Positions 1-7,870 of a stretch of 64,000 nt of DNA are shown here, piece after piece. The DNA comes from Caldilineaceae bacterium bin5. GTDB lineage: Bacteria; Chloroflexota; Anaerolineae; Caldilineales; Caldilineaceae. Position 1 is the stretch's first letter, and each line of letters opens with the position of its first letter. Below the pieces are notes generated by a model, which was not told the DNA's origin, ran no database searches, and was given only the letters and a program-made list of their open reading frames with translations. The stretch lies in NCBI GenBank assembly GCA_002238445.1, contig MPML01000010.1:36557-100556 (forward strand). The letters run 5' to 3'. A program made the position numbers and the translations under genes.

Positions 1-665
1 CGGGTCACCTCGTCCAGCTTATGGCTGATGAAGATGATCGTCTTGCCCTCCTGCACCATCCGCTGCATTGTCTGGCCCAGCGCGTCAGCCTCCTGTGGGG
101 TCAAAACAGCTGTCGGTTCATCAAGAATCAAGATGTCCGCCCCGCGGTACAGAGCCTTCAAAATCTCGATCCGCTGCTGCTCGCCGACGCTCAACTGCCA
201 CACGAACGCTTCCGGGTCCACGTGCATATCATACTGCTCGCTTACCTCGGCAATGCGCCGCTGCACCCGCTGCATGTCCAGCCGCAGGGGTTTGAATCGT
301 CCCTGCCTGCCCTGCCCGGACGCGGCGGCATAAGGGTCATCCAGCCCCAGTATAATGTTCTCGGCAACCGTCTGGTTCATCACCAGTTTGAAATGCTGGT
401 GGACCATCGCGATCCCCAGATCGAAGGCAGTCTTGGGCGAGTCGATATGCACTGACTGCCCGTGCACCAGCACATTCCCCTGTTCCGGCAGATACAGCCC
501 GGCCAGGATGTTCATCAGCGTCGATTTGCCCGCGCCGTTTTCCCCCAACAGGGCATGAATCTCACCCTTATTGATCGTCAGATCGACGCGGTCGTTTGCC
601 AGCACGCCGGGAAACCGTTTGGTGATTTCCCGCATTTCCACGGCAAGAGGAGTTGTGTTGGTCAT
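1..665 (-). CDS. ABC transporter ATP-binding protein (BMP/nucleoside or sugar type), cut by window edge
   Basis: This is the N-terminal 221 residues of an ABC ATPase read on the minus strand; the C-terminus lies beyond position 1. The Walker A motif GENGAGKST is at about residues 41-49, the signature LSVGEQQRIEIL and the Walker B stretch ILILDEPTAVLTP follow, and the last visible residues include the H-loop (FISHKLDEVT). It would power import of the ligand bound by the two BMP-type lipoproteins encoded just upstream in the same orientation (gaps 120 and 211 bp). In this family the ATPase normally has two tandem nucleotide-binding domains of about 500 residues in total, so more than half is missing here. 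The ATG at 663-665 is chosen because the conserved start of the domain follows directly; no strong ribosome site is seen. Confidence 0.93.
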   Translation of the reverse strand, partial: MTNTTPLAVEMREITKRFPGVLANDRVDLTINKGEIHALLGENGAGKSTLMNILAGLYLPEQGNVLVHGQSVHIDSPKTAFDLGIAMVHQHFKLVMNQTVAENIILGLDDPYAAASGQGRQGRFKPLRLDMQRVQRRIAEVSEQYDMHVDPEAFVWQLSVGEQQRIEILKALYRGADILILDEPTAVLTPQEADALGQTMQRMVQEGKTIIFISHKLDEVT

Positions 666-785
666 GAGCAAATGAGAGTGTCTACATGCACCGACGCTAA
701 GACGAAATGCAGGTGGAGAATGGGGACAACGGCTGTGATCCTGCTCTCCGACGCCCCATTCCCGACCTGCTGTGTGCCCTTTTCC

Positions 786-1913
786 CTACTGGGGAATCTG
801 GCCCGTAACACCTGCTACCAGCCAATCATAGCTGAGTAGAGCAGGGTCGTCCATACATTCACCGGCAGCGACCCGTTCTTCACCGGCATTGTCGTAGATC
901 GGGCCGCAGAAGAACTGAAAACTGCCGTCAAGAATGCCTTCTTTGACCTCCTCGACCGCTATCTGTACAACCGCCGGCACAAATTCGGCCACGGGCGCCA
1001 GATCCAACACGCCGTCTTCCATGCCCCACCAGACCGGTTCATTGGTCCACGTCCCGGCAGCTACGTCGCGCACCTTCTTCTCGTAGATGACATGCCAGTT
1101 CCAGATCGGTGCGGTCAGCAGAGCCTGTGGCGCGATGTCCGGGTTGACCACATTGTAGCCAATAGCGTAGACACCTTGCTCCTCGGCCAATTTGTCCGGC
1201 TCGACACTGTCGCTCTCTCGGGCCACTACATCCGCGCCCGCATCGATAAGGGCCTGGGCGGCTTCCCGTTCGGCAGGTGGATCAAACCAGGCAAAGATCC
1301 ATATCGGCCGTACTTCAACAAGGGGATTTATCGACTGCGCGCCCAGGGCGAATGCGTTCAGATTCCGCACCACCTCCGGAATGGGGTAAGGCGCAATGTA
1401 GCCGAGAACATTGGACTGTGTCATCGCGCCGGCAACCATTCCTGCCAGGTACCATCCCTGGTAGCCGCGGCCGTCATATATGCCGACATTCTCAGCTGTC
1501 TTGTATCCGGTGGCATGCTCAAACTTCACCTCCGGAAACTCCGCCGCAACTTCGATAACGCTATCCATATATCCGAAACTGGTGGCAAAGATCAGGTCAT
1601 AGCCTTGCGACGCGTAGCTCTGCAGCACCCGCGCCGCGTCCGGTCCTTCTGCCACAAGTTCACTGTAAGCTGTTTCCACACCCAGCTCTTCCAGCGCCAA
1701 CCGTCCCTGATCGTGTGCATAGCTCCAACCGAGATCGCCCACCGGGCCAACGTAGACGAAGGCGACCTTCATCGACTCGACCGTCTTAGCGGAACCTGAC
1801 TGCCCTTCGGCCGCAGGCCCTTCGCCGATCGGCTGACAGGCGCTGATCAACGAAGCCAGGATCAGCAGAACGCCAACCACTATCCTCAAATGCCGAATCC
1901 TCATGTAACTCAC
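786..1913 (-). CDS. BMP family ABC transporter substrate-binding lipoprotein (copy 1)
   Basis: This 375-residue secreted lipoprotein belongs to the Bmp/PnrA family, which binds nucleosides or related ligands outside the membrane for an ABC importer. A hydrophobic signal segment ends in a lipobox with the lipidated cysteine at residue 26 (LISAC). The mature start KVAFVYVGPVGDLGWSYAHD and the later run WNWHVIYEKKVRDVAAGTW are typical of the family. An alternative ATG three codons in (residue 4) would give MRIRH, matching the start of the paralogue upstream. It is the middle gene of a minus-strand operon: second BMP protein, this gene, ATPase. The ligand cannot be told from sequence alone. Confidence 0.92.
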   Translation of the reverse strand: MSYMRIRHLRIVVGVLLILASLISACQPIGEGPAAEGQSGSAKTVESMKVAFVYVGPVGDLGWSYAHDQGRLALEELGVETAYSELVAEGPDAARVLQSYASQGYDLIFATSFGYMDSVIEVAAEFPEVKFEHATGYKTAENVGIYDGRGYQGWYLAGMVAGAMTQSNVLGYIAPYPIPEVVRNLNAFALGAQSINPLVEVRPIWIFAWFDPPAEREAAQALIDAGADVVARESDSVEPDKLAEEQGVYAIGYNVVNPDIAPQALLTAPIWNWHVIYEKKVRDVAAGTWTNEPVWWGMEDGVLDLAPVAEFVPAVVQIAVEEVKEGILDGSFQFFCGPIYDNAGEERVAAGECMDDPALLSYDWLVAGVTGQIPQ

Positions 1914-1973
1914 TCCTTTTCACTACATTTACAGACGGACTCGCCCATCGTTACAGCAGTTCATGCGGTAAAC

Positions 1974-2020
1974 AGATTGCTCCTCCCTTACGGTATCAGA
2001 CACCTGGAGAGGAGCAATCT
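1974..2020. terminator. 12-bp inverted repeat between the two BMP genes
   Basis: AGATTGCTCCTC at 1974-1985 is repeated perfectly in inverse at 2009-2020, with a 23-nt loop. It lies in the 211-bp gap between two co-directional BMP genes and could act as a partial terminator or RNA-stability element that sets unequal expression. There is no long T-run, so terminator function is only a guess. Confidence 0.35.
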
Positions 2021-2124
2021 TTAACGATCACAATCGATTGATTCAGAAAACAGCCCTGTTCTGAGAGACGGCCCAAATCGCAAAGGCGAACCTCACACGA
2101 TCTGACTCCGGGCCGAAATCTGGG

Positions 2125-3270
2125 CTAGTTTCCAAGCGGTGCAGCCTCACCCGGCGCCTCACCGACAACGCCCTCCACAAAGAAGTCCATGCCCAGCATC
2201 TGGCCGTCGTCCATGCACTGGCCGTCTTCCAGGAATTGGACACCGTTCTGGCCATTCATCGCGCCGCAGAACACATCCATCTCACCGGAAACGATCATGG
2301 CCTGCTTATCGGCGACCATCGCGGCTACGTCTTCAGGAACGGACGGGCTCATTTCTGCCATGCCAACAATCCCGTCGTCCATACCGCCCCAGTACTGCTC
2401 AGTAACCCAGTTGTGGTCGCGAGCCTGCTCCGCGAACTTCACGAAAGCTGGGCCCCAGTTCCAGACCGGTCCCGTGAGGACGGAGTCACCGACGAACACG
2501 CGCATGTCGCTGTTGTAACCGATGCTGGTTCCGCCACGCTCGGCCGCGGCCTTCTGCGGCTCGGTCGTGTCCTGGTGCTGGGCGATGATATCCGCGCCCT
2601 GGTCCAGTAGCGCTTCAGCGGCTTCCTTCTCTTCCGGAGGACCAAACCAGGTGTTCGTCCATACCACCCGCACCTCGGCGTCCGGATTTGCCTCGCGCAC
2701 GCCCAGCGTGAACGCGTTGATTCCTCGGATTACCTCAGGAATCGGGAACGCCGCCACGTAGCCGATGACATTGGTTTCGGTCATGCTGCCTGCCACCAGG
2801 CCGCTCAGATAGCGGGGCTGGTACATACGGCCGAACAGCGTGCTCATGTTGTCGGCCGTCTTAAAGCCGGAAACATGCACAAAATACTGATCCGGGAACT
2901 CCAGCGCAACAGTCAGAGTCGGGTCCATGTAGCCGAAGCTGGTGGTGATTACCAGGTTATAACCCTTCTGCGCAAAGTCGCGAATCACGCGCTCTGCGTC
3001 CGGGCCTTCGGGCACATTCTCAATAAAGGCCGTCTCCGCGCCGCCTTCCAGATTCTCCTCCAGGTACAGCCGCCCCTCATCGTGCGCATACGTCCAGCCG
3101 AGGTCGCCAATGGGCGCGACATAGACAAAGGCTACCTTCAACGGCGCCGCCATATCATCGCCTGCCATCTCCTCAGCGGCCGGTGCCTCGGTGACCGGCT
3201 GGCAAGCGCCAACCAGCAGTGCCAGGATGAGCATGACACCCACCACTGTCCACGAATTTCGAATTCTCAT
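2125..3270 (-). CDS. BMP family ABC transporter substrate-binding lipoprotein (copy 2)
   Basis: A 381-residue paralogue of the next gene downstream. The lipobox cysteine is residue 23 (LLVGAC), and the mature protein starts with an acidic, alanine-rich linker before KVAFVYVAPIGDLGWTYAHD. The two copies share the same fold landmarks (ITTSFGYMDPTL, IGYVAAFPIPEVIRG, GPVWNWG) but differ in many loops, so this is an old duplication and not a recent repeat. As first gene of the minus-strand unit it probably carries the promoter, in the roughly 170 bp upstream of 3270, before the MITE at 3447. Two binding proteins feeding one transporter would widen the range of ligands; that role is inferred. Confidence 0.92.
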   Translation of the reverse strand: MRIRNSWTVVGVMLILALLVGACQPVTEAPAAEEMAGDDMAAPLKVAFVYVAPIGDLGWTYAHDEGRLYLEENLEGGAETAFIENVPEGPDAERVIRDFAQKGYNLVITTSFGYMDPTLTVALEFPDQYFVHVSGFKTADNMSTLFGRMYQPRYLSGLVAGSMTETNVIGYVAAFPIPEVIRGINAFTLGVREANPDAEVRVVWTNTWFGPPEEKEAAEALLDQGADIIAQHQDTTEPQKAAAERGGTSIGYNSDMRVFVGDSVLTGPVWNWGPAFVKFAEQARDHNWVTEQYWGGMDDGIVGMAEMSPSVPEDVAAMVADKQAMIVSGEMDVFCGAMNGQNGVQFLEDGQCMDDGQMLGMDFFVEGVVGEAPGEAAPLGN

Positions 3271-3446
3271 GAAACTGTCTCCTTTGATTCAAGTGGGTCC
3301 GCTACATGTGATCTGAACTGTGTGATTGAGGGATTGACAGGTTCCAGAATGATAACCTGGACAAAAATAATATTCGAAGGTTCTGGCAATGGTAACGCAA
3401 AGATAGCCAAAATTCAACTATCGAAACCGCGCGTGCCTGCACAAGG

Positions 3447-3733
3447 GGTAACTACTCAGCCGCAACTGATTCGTAATCCTGAACGAGGGGAGCAAAGGTG
3501 TTCTTTCTCCCCTCATTGTTGTATTTTGGGCGGTCGGGCCTTCGGCCCTCCCTTGTGCAGGGGCTGCGCCCCCGCAACGCCCCCCTACAAAAACATGCCT
3601 CACCGACCGTGTGCCTTCTTCGCAACGTGTCGGCTGGCGAGCATGGCGGCGACTGCACACCAGTTGCGTCACCAAGAGCCTGAATGGTTCCAAGGATGAC
3701 CGGCTGGCCAACTACTGTGGCTAAGTAGTTACC
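3447..3733. mobile_element. MITE-like element, copy A, with terminal inverted repeats
   Basis: The ends are inverted copies of each other: GGTAACTACTCAGCCGCA at 3447 and, read in reverse, GGTAACTACTTAGCCACA ending at 3733. The sequence ACAAGG stands immediately outside both ends (3441-3446 and 3734-3739), which looks like a target duplication. No protein of its own is encoded. The interior holds a GC-rich core (from 3528, GGGCCTTCGGCCC and a GGGGCTGCGCCCC hairpin) and a tail that recurs almost unchanged near 42,430. A transposase acting on it in trans is not identified in this window. Confidence 0.7.
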
Positions 3734-3854
3734 ACAAGGGTTGTATCCCCAAAATGGGGGTGAACTCTCTAACCCCTCTTGGTGCAACCAAGCCGCGGCC
3801 AGTTCCCGTTCCAATCTCCGGCAGACCAGGTAGTGTCACTCCCTCCTTCCATTT

Positions 3855-3995
3855 GGGCGGTCGGGCCTTCGGCCCTCCCTTGTGCAGGGGCTGCGCCCCC
3901 GCAACGCCCCGCCCTGGCTAGCCACCTTGTTCACTCTTCCCCAGCAACGTGTCTAGCCAACAGAGTCTCCATTCCGCCCACCGCCCAATTGAATC
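3855..3995. repeat. Partial copy of the MITE core
   Basis: The GC-rich core of the neighbouring element recurs here from 3855 (GGGCGGTCGGGCCTTCGGCC onward) to about 3909. It is followed by a stretch (about 3938-3995) that resembles 42,199-42,255 inside copy B. The terminal repeats are absent, so this is a fragment or a nested older insertion. The remaining sequence up to 4277 shows no convincing gene; a promoter for the 4278 gene is expected there but I cannot point to it. Confidence 0.6.
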
Positions 3996-4277
3996 AGTTT
4001 GCACACCCCTCCCTCACCTCCCCCTCAAGGGTCCTGTAGGGGCAGGCCTTGTGCCTGCCCTGTGCCCCTCTGGAAGTCGGAACACATTGTCACCCACCGT
4101 TGCTAGGTATTCCACACCTGACCCTTTCGCCCCAAAACTGGAATGTACCGTGCACAAGGTCTACCGTTAGGCATTCCCGCGCGCCCGTCGGTATAATTTC
4201 ACTTCAGACTGTGACACCAGGTCGGTTATCCGAAAGTGACCATCGGCCGCTGACAATTAACCAGAGGTCCAATTTAC

Positions 4278-5486
4278 ATGACTGAGTATCAGATTACGTA
4301 CTGGCGGGACTTCCCGTCAATGGTTGTAGCCCGCGAGGGAAGCAGCGCACGGCACAAGGTCCAGTTGCCGCCCCGTTTTCAGGTCGCCATCGACGAAGCC
4401 GCCATGCGCGCCGGCGCTACCGGCACCGATGAATATCTGGACGGCTGGCTCCGTTCGGACTGGCAAGAGCAGGCCGGAAATCCCGAAGAGGTGGCCCAGG
4501 CCGTCGCCGCCCAGCTTGAAGCCGACTATCCCCCCCAACGGATACGGAAGCTACTCTCGACGATAACACCCGACGCTTCTTCAGGCGGATGGCTGACACC
4601 GCGCCCCCACTCGGTGATCGAGCTGCTGGACCAGCACGGCGGCCCCCTGCTTGGCGACGGGGCCATGGCAACCATGCTGCAGGAAGTCGGCCTTACCGGC
4701 GGTGCCGCGCCCGAACTGTGGAATGTGGACAACCCGCAGGCCGTGCAGGCCGTCTATCGCGGCTATGTCGAGGCCGGATCAAACATCATTACGACCAACA
4801 CTTTCGGCGGCACCACCGCCCGCCTAAAGATGCACGACCTCCAGGATAGACTGGCCGAACTCAACGCAGCCGGCGTACAGCTGGCGCGCGCGGTCGCCGA
4901 CGAAGCCGGCGGCGTGCTGTTGGGGGCCTCGGTCGGGCCCACCGGCGAGCTGCTGGATCCCCTGGGCGTGATGACCATGGACGAGGCGACGGAGTTATTC
5001 ACTGAACAAGTGACGGTCATGGCCGATGCCGGCGCCGACTTCATCCTCACCGAAACGATGAGCGACCTTCAAGAGGTCGAAGCCGCCGTGCGCGCCGTCG
5101 ACCAGGCGACCGAACTGCCCATCGTCTGCATGCTCACATTCGACACCAACTTGCACACGATGATGGGCGTCAGCCCCAAACAGGCGGTCGAGACGCTGGC
5201 CTCCTGGGGCGTACAGGTCATCGGCGCCAACTGCGGCAACGGCCCGGACGAGATCCAGACTGTGATGACAGAAATGGCTGCGCATCGTCCCCCCGGAGTC
5301 GTGCTCTATGCCCAGAGCAACGCGGGCCTGCCCGTCTTGCAGGGAGACGACGTGATCTACGACGGCACGCCGGAAATCATGGCCGATTACGCCCGCCAAA
5401 TGAAGGATATCGGCATCGACATCATCGGCGGCTGCTGCGGCACAACCCCGGTCCATCTGCGAGCGATGCGGGAGGCATTGGGGTAG
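4278..5486 (+). CDS. Virulence-factor-domain / homocysteine S-methyltransferase fusion
   Basis: This 402-residue protein has two parts. Residues 1 to about 90 match the small 'virulence factor' family (PF13769): YQITYWRDFPSMV, then a proline-arginine segment and AAMRAGATGTDEYL. Residues from about 112 to the end are a betaine/homocysteine S-methyltransferase barrel, with the zinc-binding cysteines at 319 (GANCGNG) and 386-387 (GGCCGTTP). The enzyme family moves methyl groups to homocysteine or a similar thiol using zinc. In other bacteria, as I recall it, the small family is a separate gene close to corrinoid methyltransferases, DUF1638 and folate enzymes, so the fusion points to one-carbon metabolism and not to virulence. 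The start ATG follows a modest ribosome site (CCAGAGG). Confidence 0.88.
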   Translation: MTEYQITYWRDFPSMVVAREGSSARHKVQLPPRFQVAIDEAAMRAGATGTDEYLDGWLRSDWQEQAGNPEEVAQAVAAQLEADYPPQRIRKLLSTITPDASSGGWLTPRPHSVIELLDQHGGPLLGDGAMATMLQEVGLTGGAAPELWNVDNPQAVQAVYRGYVEAGSNIITTNTFGGTTARLKMHDLQDRLAELNAAGVQLARAVADEAGGVLLGASVGPTGELLDPLGVMTMDEATELFTEQVTVMADAGADFILTETMSDLQEVEAAVRAVDQATELPIVCMLTFDTNLHTMMGVSPKQAVETLASWGVQVIGANCGNGPDEIQTVMTEMAAHRPPGVVLYAQSNAGLPVLQGDDVIYDGTPEIMADYARQMKDIGIDIIGGCCGTTPVHLRAMREALG

Positions 5487-5542
5487 GAGAAGATGGAGCC
5501 AACCGCGTATTCAATGGCTCAATAGATCGACATGAAAACTTC

Positions 5543-5650
5543 ATGACTGTGAGGTATACTACAGGCTACCGGCCGACAGCTGATGAAATTGCAGATATGG
5601 CCGACAGCTGTCGCGACATATCCGACTTTTTTGCCAACCAGGGGCAATGA
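5543..5650 (+). CDS. Small ORF, probable N-terminal part of a split antitoxin
   Basis: A 35-residue ORF beginning MTVRYTTGYRPTADEIADMA and ending in SDFFANQGQ. Its stop overlaps the next start in an ATGA. From memory, intact CopG-type proteins carry a similar leader ending in a phrase like 'FFTNKGKM' directly before the ribbon-helix-helix region, so this and the next ORF may be one gene split by a frameshift. Alternatively they are two translationally coupled peptides. No ribosome site stands out. Confidence 0.4.
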   Translation: MTVRYTTGYRPTADEIADMADSCRDISDFFANQGQ

Positions 5651-5811
5651 AGCAGCCGCTGACGTGCGTCAATGGCGATTTCACGCCCGACATGCTTCAG
5701 GAATTCGATGAGTTGGCCGGCGAGTTGCGTGTCAGCCGCCAATCGGCCATCGAATCGTGCTTGCGGCAAGCCCTGGACTTTCACCTTCTGGCGAAACGCC
5801 GCGAACCATGA
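5647..5811 (+). CDS. Ribbon-helix-helix (CopG-like) antitoxin, short
   Basis: This 54-residue protein reads as a ribbon-helix-helix DNA-binding domain: a short strand (LTCVNGDFT), helix (DMLQEFDELAGELRV), the turn SRQ, and a second helix (SAIESCLRQALDFHLLA). Such proteins usually neutralise a toxin and repress their own operon. It is joined by 4-bp ATGA overlaps to the small ORF before it and to the BrnA-like gene after it, so all three would be translated in series. No toxin gene is visible on either side. Either the toxin was lost or these act as stand-alone regulators. Confidence 0.6.
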   Translation: MKQPLTCVNGDFTPDMLQEFDELAGELRVSRQSAIESCLRQALDFHLLAKRREP

Positions 5812-6098
5812 CGAATAGAGCAAAGTTGACCAATAACCGTCTGGCCGCCCTTCAGGCACTGGACGAGTTGCCCGACGACAAGATCAACACAACCGACATC
5901 CCCGAGATTCTCGACTGGACGGGCGCCAAGCGCGGCGTCTTCTACCGGCCAGTCAAGCAGCAGATCACGCTGCGCCTGGACGCCGACATTATCTCATGGT
6001 TCAAAGCCCACGCGCAGGACGACCGCGGCTACCAGGCCGATATCAATCGGGCGCCACGCGAGCACGTTCTGCGGTGTGAAAGTGGAGTTACACCATGA
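5808..6098 (+). CDS. BrnA-like antitoxin / CopG-family protein
   Basis: This 96-residue protein contains DWTGAKRGVFYRPVKQQITL followed by LDADIISWFKAHAQDDRGYQ and INRAPREHV. This is the signature of the BrnA antitoxin family, a C-terminal ribbon-helix-helix that in known systems pairs with the RNase BrnT encoded just upstream. Here no BrnT is found; the upstream gene is another ribbon-helix-helix protein. The ATG at 5808 is preferred over the in-frame ATG at 5757 because it forms an ATGA overlap with the previous stop and keeps the usual family length. The last 15 residues deviate from the family, which hints at early decay. Confidence 0.7.
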   Translation: MTNRAKLTNNRLAALQALDELPDDKINTTDIPEILDWTGAKRGVFYRPVKQQITLRLDADIISWFKAHAQDDRGYQADINRAPREHVLRCESGVTP

Positions 6099-6351
6099 CG
6101 ACCTGGGAGAATTGTGCGGCTGCCGAACGACACCCAGATAAGCTAAACGGCGTTTGGGCGTTCGAGGCGCGTGTGTGCCCATGTCGAACATATTTGAAAA
6201 TCTCAAAGATGGGGCGACCATCGAACAGTTTCTGGAGTGGTTTCTCGGTGTCGACGGTCGGAAGGCCGAAGCCGTTCTTGAACGCTCCATCTACACTTCC
6301 TGGACAGGCCACATTTGCCGCCACCGCGCATCTTTCGAACCCTTGCGGTAA
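6095..6351 (+). pseudogene. DUF433 (VapB-like antitoxin) remnant with frameshift
   Basis: Two frames together spell a DUF433 protein. The frame starting at ATG 6095 gives a leader ending RHPDKLNGVWAFEARV. The frame around 6160-6280 then gives VPMSNIFENLKDGATIEQFL and EWFLGVDGRKAEAVLE, the family's hallmark. The switch lies near 6160, so the gene needs a frame change to be read whole, and its end is not family-like. DUF433 proteins are usually antitoxins next to a PIN or PIN-like toxin, which is missing here. The start overlaps the BrnA-like stop by 4 bp. Confidence 0.6.
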
Positions 6352-6381
6352 CATCGTTGAAGCAACCGAGAAAGTGAAGAT

Positions 6382-7863
6382 ATGATTCCTGCTCGAAGCC
6401 CCGAATACCTCGCTGGCATGGTGCGCGAGTTGCTTCTCCTGCCGAGCGAAACCGAGTGGGTAGAATTCAAGGGCAACAACAATAACCCGGAAACTATTGG
6501 CAAAAATATCTCCGCCTTGGCGAACGGTGCAGCCGTCAACGGAAAGACGTCCGCCTCAGCCATTTGGGGAATAGACGACGAAACGCATGCAATTGTTGGT
6601 ACTAACTTTTCTCCGTCAACTGCAAGAAAAGGAAACGAGCCGCTTGAGACTTGGTTGTACAGTAAGATTAACCCGAACATTGAGTTTCGTTTCAACGAAC
6701 TTAATGTTGATGGCCAGCGGGTCGTACTCTTGGAAATTGAACCTGCATCGCGTCAGCCCGTTTCCTTCGGCGGTGAGGACTTTATCCGTGTAGGCGGCAG
6801 CACGAGAAGTCTCAAAGACTACCCTGAGAAGCAGCGTACACTCTGGCATGTCTTCGACCAAATCACATTTGAAAATCGTGTCGCTGTAGAACAAGTCAGT
6901 GACGAAGATACTTTACAGAACCTCTACTACCCCGCCTACTTCGATCTACTTGACAGGTCTATCCCGGACGGACGTGCTGCCATTCTCAATGCGCTCAAAG
7001 ACGATAAGCTGATCGCGCGCTGCGACGCCGGGGGCTGGAACATCAGCAATCTGGGAGCTGTCCTGTTTGCCCGCAATCTGAATGACTTTCCACAGATCAG
7101 GCGTAAGGCCATGCGTGTCATTCAGTACAGCGGCGCGGGTCGCACCGAAACGTTGAGAGAACAGGAAGTAGTGAACGGTTATGCCGTCGGATTCCAGGGA
7201 ATTATTGAGTACATTATGGCGCTCGTACCCACAAACGAAGTCTTCGAACATTCCTTGCGGCGGTCAGTGCCGATGTTTCCTGAAATCGCAGTACGTGAAT
7301 TGGTCGCAAACGCACTGATCCACCAGGATTTCCGTATCACCGGCGCTGGGCCCATGGTGGAGATTTTCGACAGCCGTATCGAAATAACCAATCCGGGCAG
7401 ACCGCTGGTGGAAACGGATCGCTTTGTGGATTCGCCGCCGCGGTCTCTTAACGAAACCTTGGCTTCCATGATGCGCCGGTTCAATTTTTGTGAAGAACGC
7501 GGCAGTGGAATCGACAGGGTTGTTCAGCAAGCGGAGTTCTATCAACTACCTGCGCCATTGTTCGAGGCGCCCAATGGCTTTACAAGGACAACTCTTTTTG
7601 CCCAGAAGCCCTTGGCCGAAATGGATAAGACGGACAGGGTGCGGGCCTGTTACCTGCATGCGTGTTTGCGCTATGTGATGAGACTTCCCATGAACAATGC
7701 ATCGATTCGGGAACGTTTTGGCATTGCAGAGAAGAATTCGTCTCAAGCATCAAGGCTTCTTAATGAATCCGTAGATTCAGGGCTGGTCATTATTCGGGAC
7801 CCCGAAGTTGGAACTAAGATCCGGACATATCTGCCTTACTGGGCTGGAGAGTTGCTCTACTAA
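6382..7863 (+). CDS. AlbA_2/Schlafen-type ATP-binding protein
   Basis: A 493-residue protein. The N-terminal region (about residues 15-130) carries the divergent AAA_4/AlbA_2 signature: ETEWVEFKGNN, ISALANGAAVNGKTSASAIW and a FIRVGGSTRSL stretch. The middle-to-C-terminal part (about 300-390) has the associated GHKL-like segment, with REL.ANALIHQDF near 308-320 and IEITNPGRPL. A short winged-helix-like tail follows. Proteins of this build are annotated as transcriptional regulators or RecG-like helicases, and related Schlafen-type domains have been linked to anti-phage defence. Lower GC than its neighbours and its position beside antitoxin remnants suggest acquisition by transfer. It stands alone; no partner gene is seen. 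Confidence 0.85.
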   Translation: MIPARSPEYLAGMVRELLLLPSETEWVEFKGNNNNPETIGKNISALANGAAVNGKTSASAIWGIDDETHAIVGTNFSPSTARKGNEPLETWLYSKINPNIEFRFNELNVDGQRVVLLEIEPASRQPVSFGGEDFIRVGGSTRSLKDYPEKQRTLWHVFDQITFENRVAVEQVSDEDTLQNLYYPAYFDLLDRSIPDGRAAILNALKDDKLIARCDAGGWNISNLGAVLFARNLNDFPQIRRKAMRVIQYSGAGRTETLREQEVVNGYAVGFQGIIEYIMALVPTNEVFEHSLRRSVPMFPEIAVRELVANALIHQDFRITGAGPMVEIFDSRIEITNPGRPLVETDRFVDSPPRSLNETLASMMRRFNFCEERGSGIDRVVQQAEFYQLPAPLFEAPNGFTRTTLFAQKPLAEMDKTDRVRACYLHACLRYVMRLPMNNASIRERFGIAEKNSSQASRLLNESVDSGLVIIRDPEVGTKIRTYLPYWAGELLY

Positions 7864-7870
7864 GGACACC

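Noticed and set aside
3418..4285. Several small open frames in the repeat-rich gap
   Set aside because: They lie in non-coding MITE sequence, lack ribosome sites and differ between the repeat copies.
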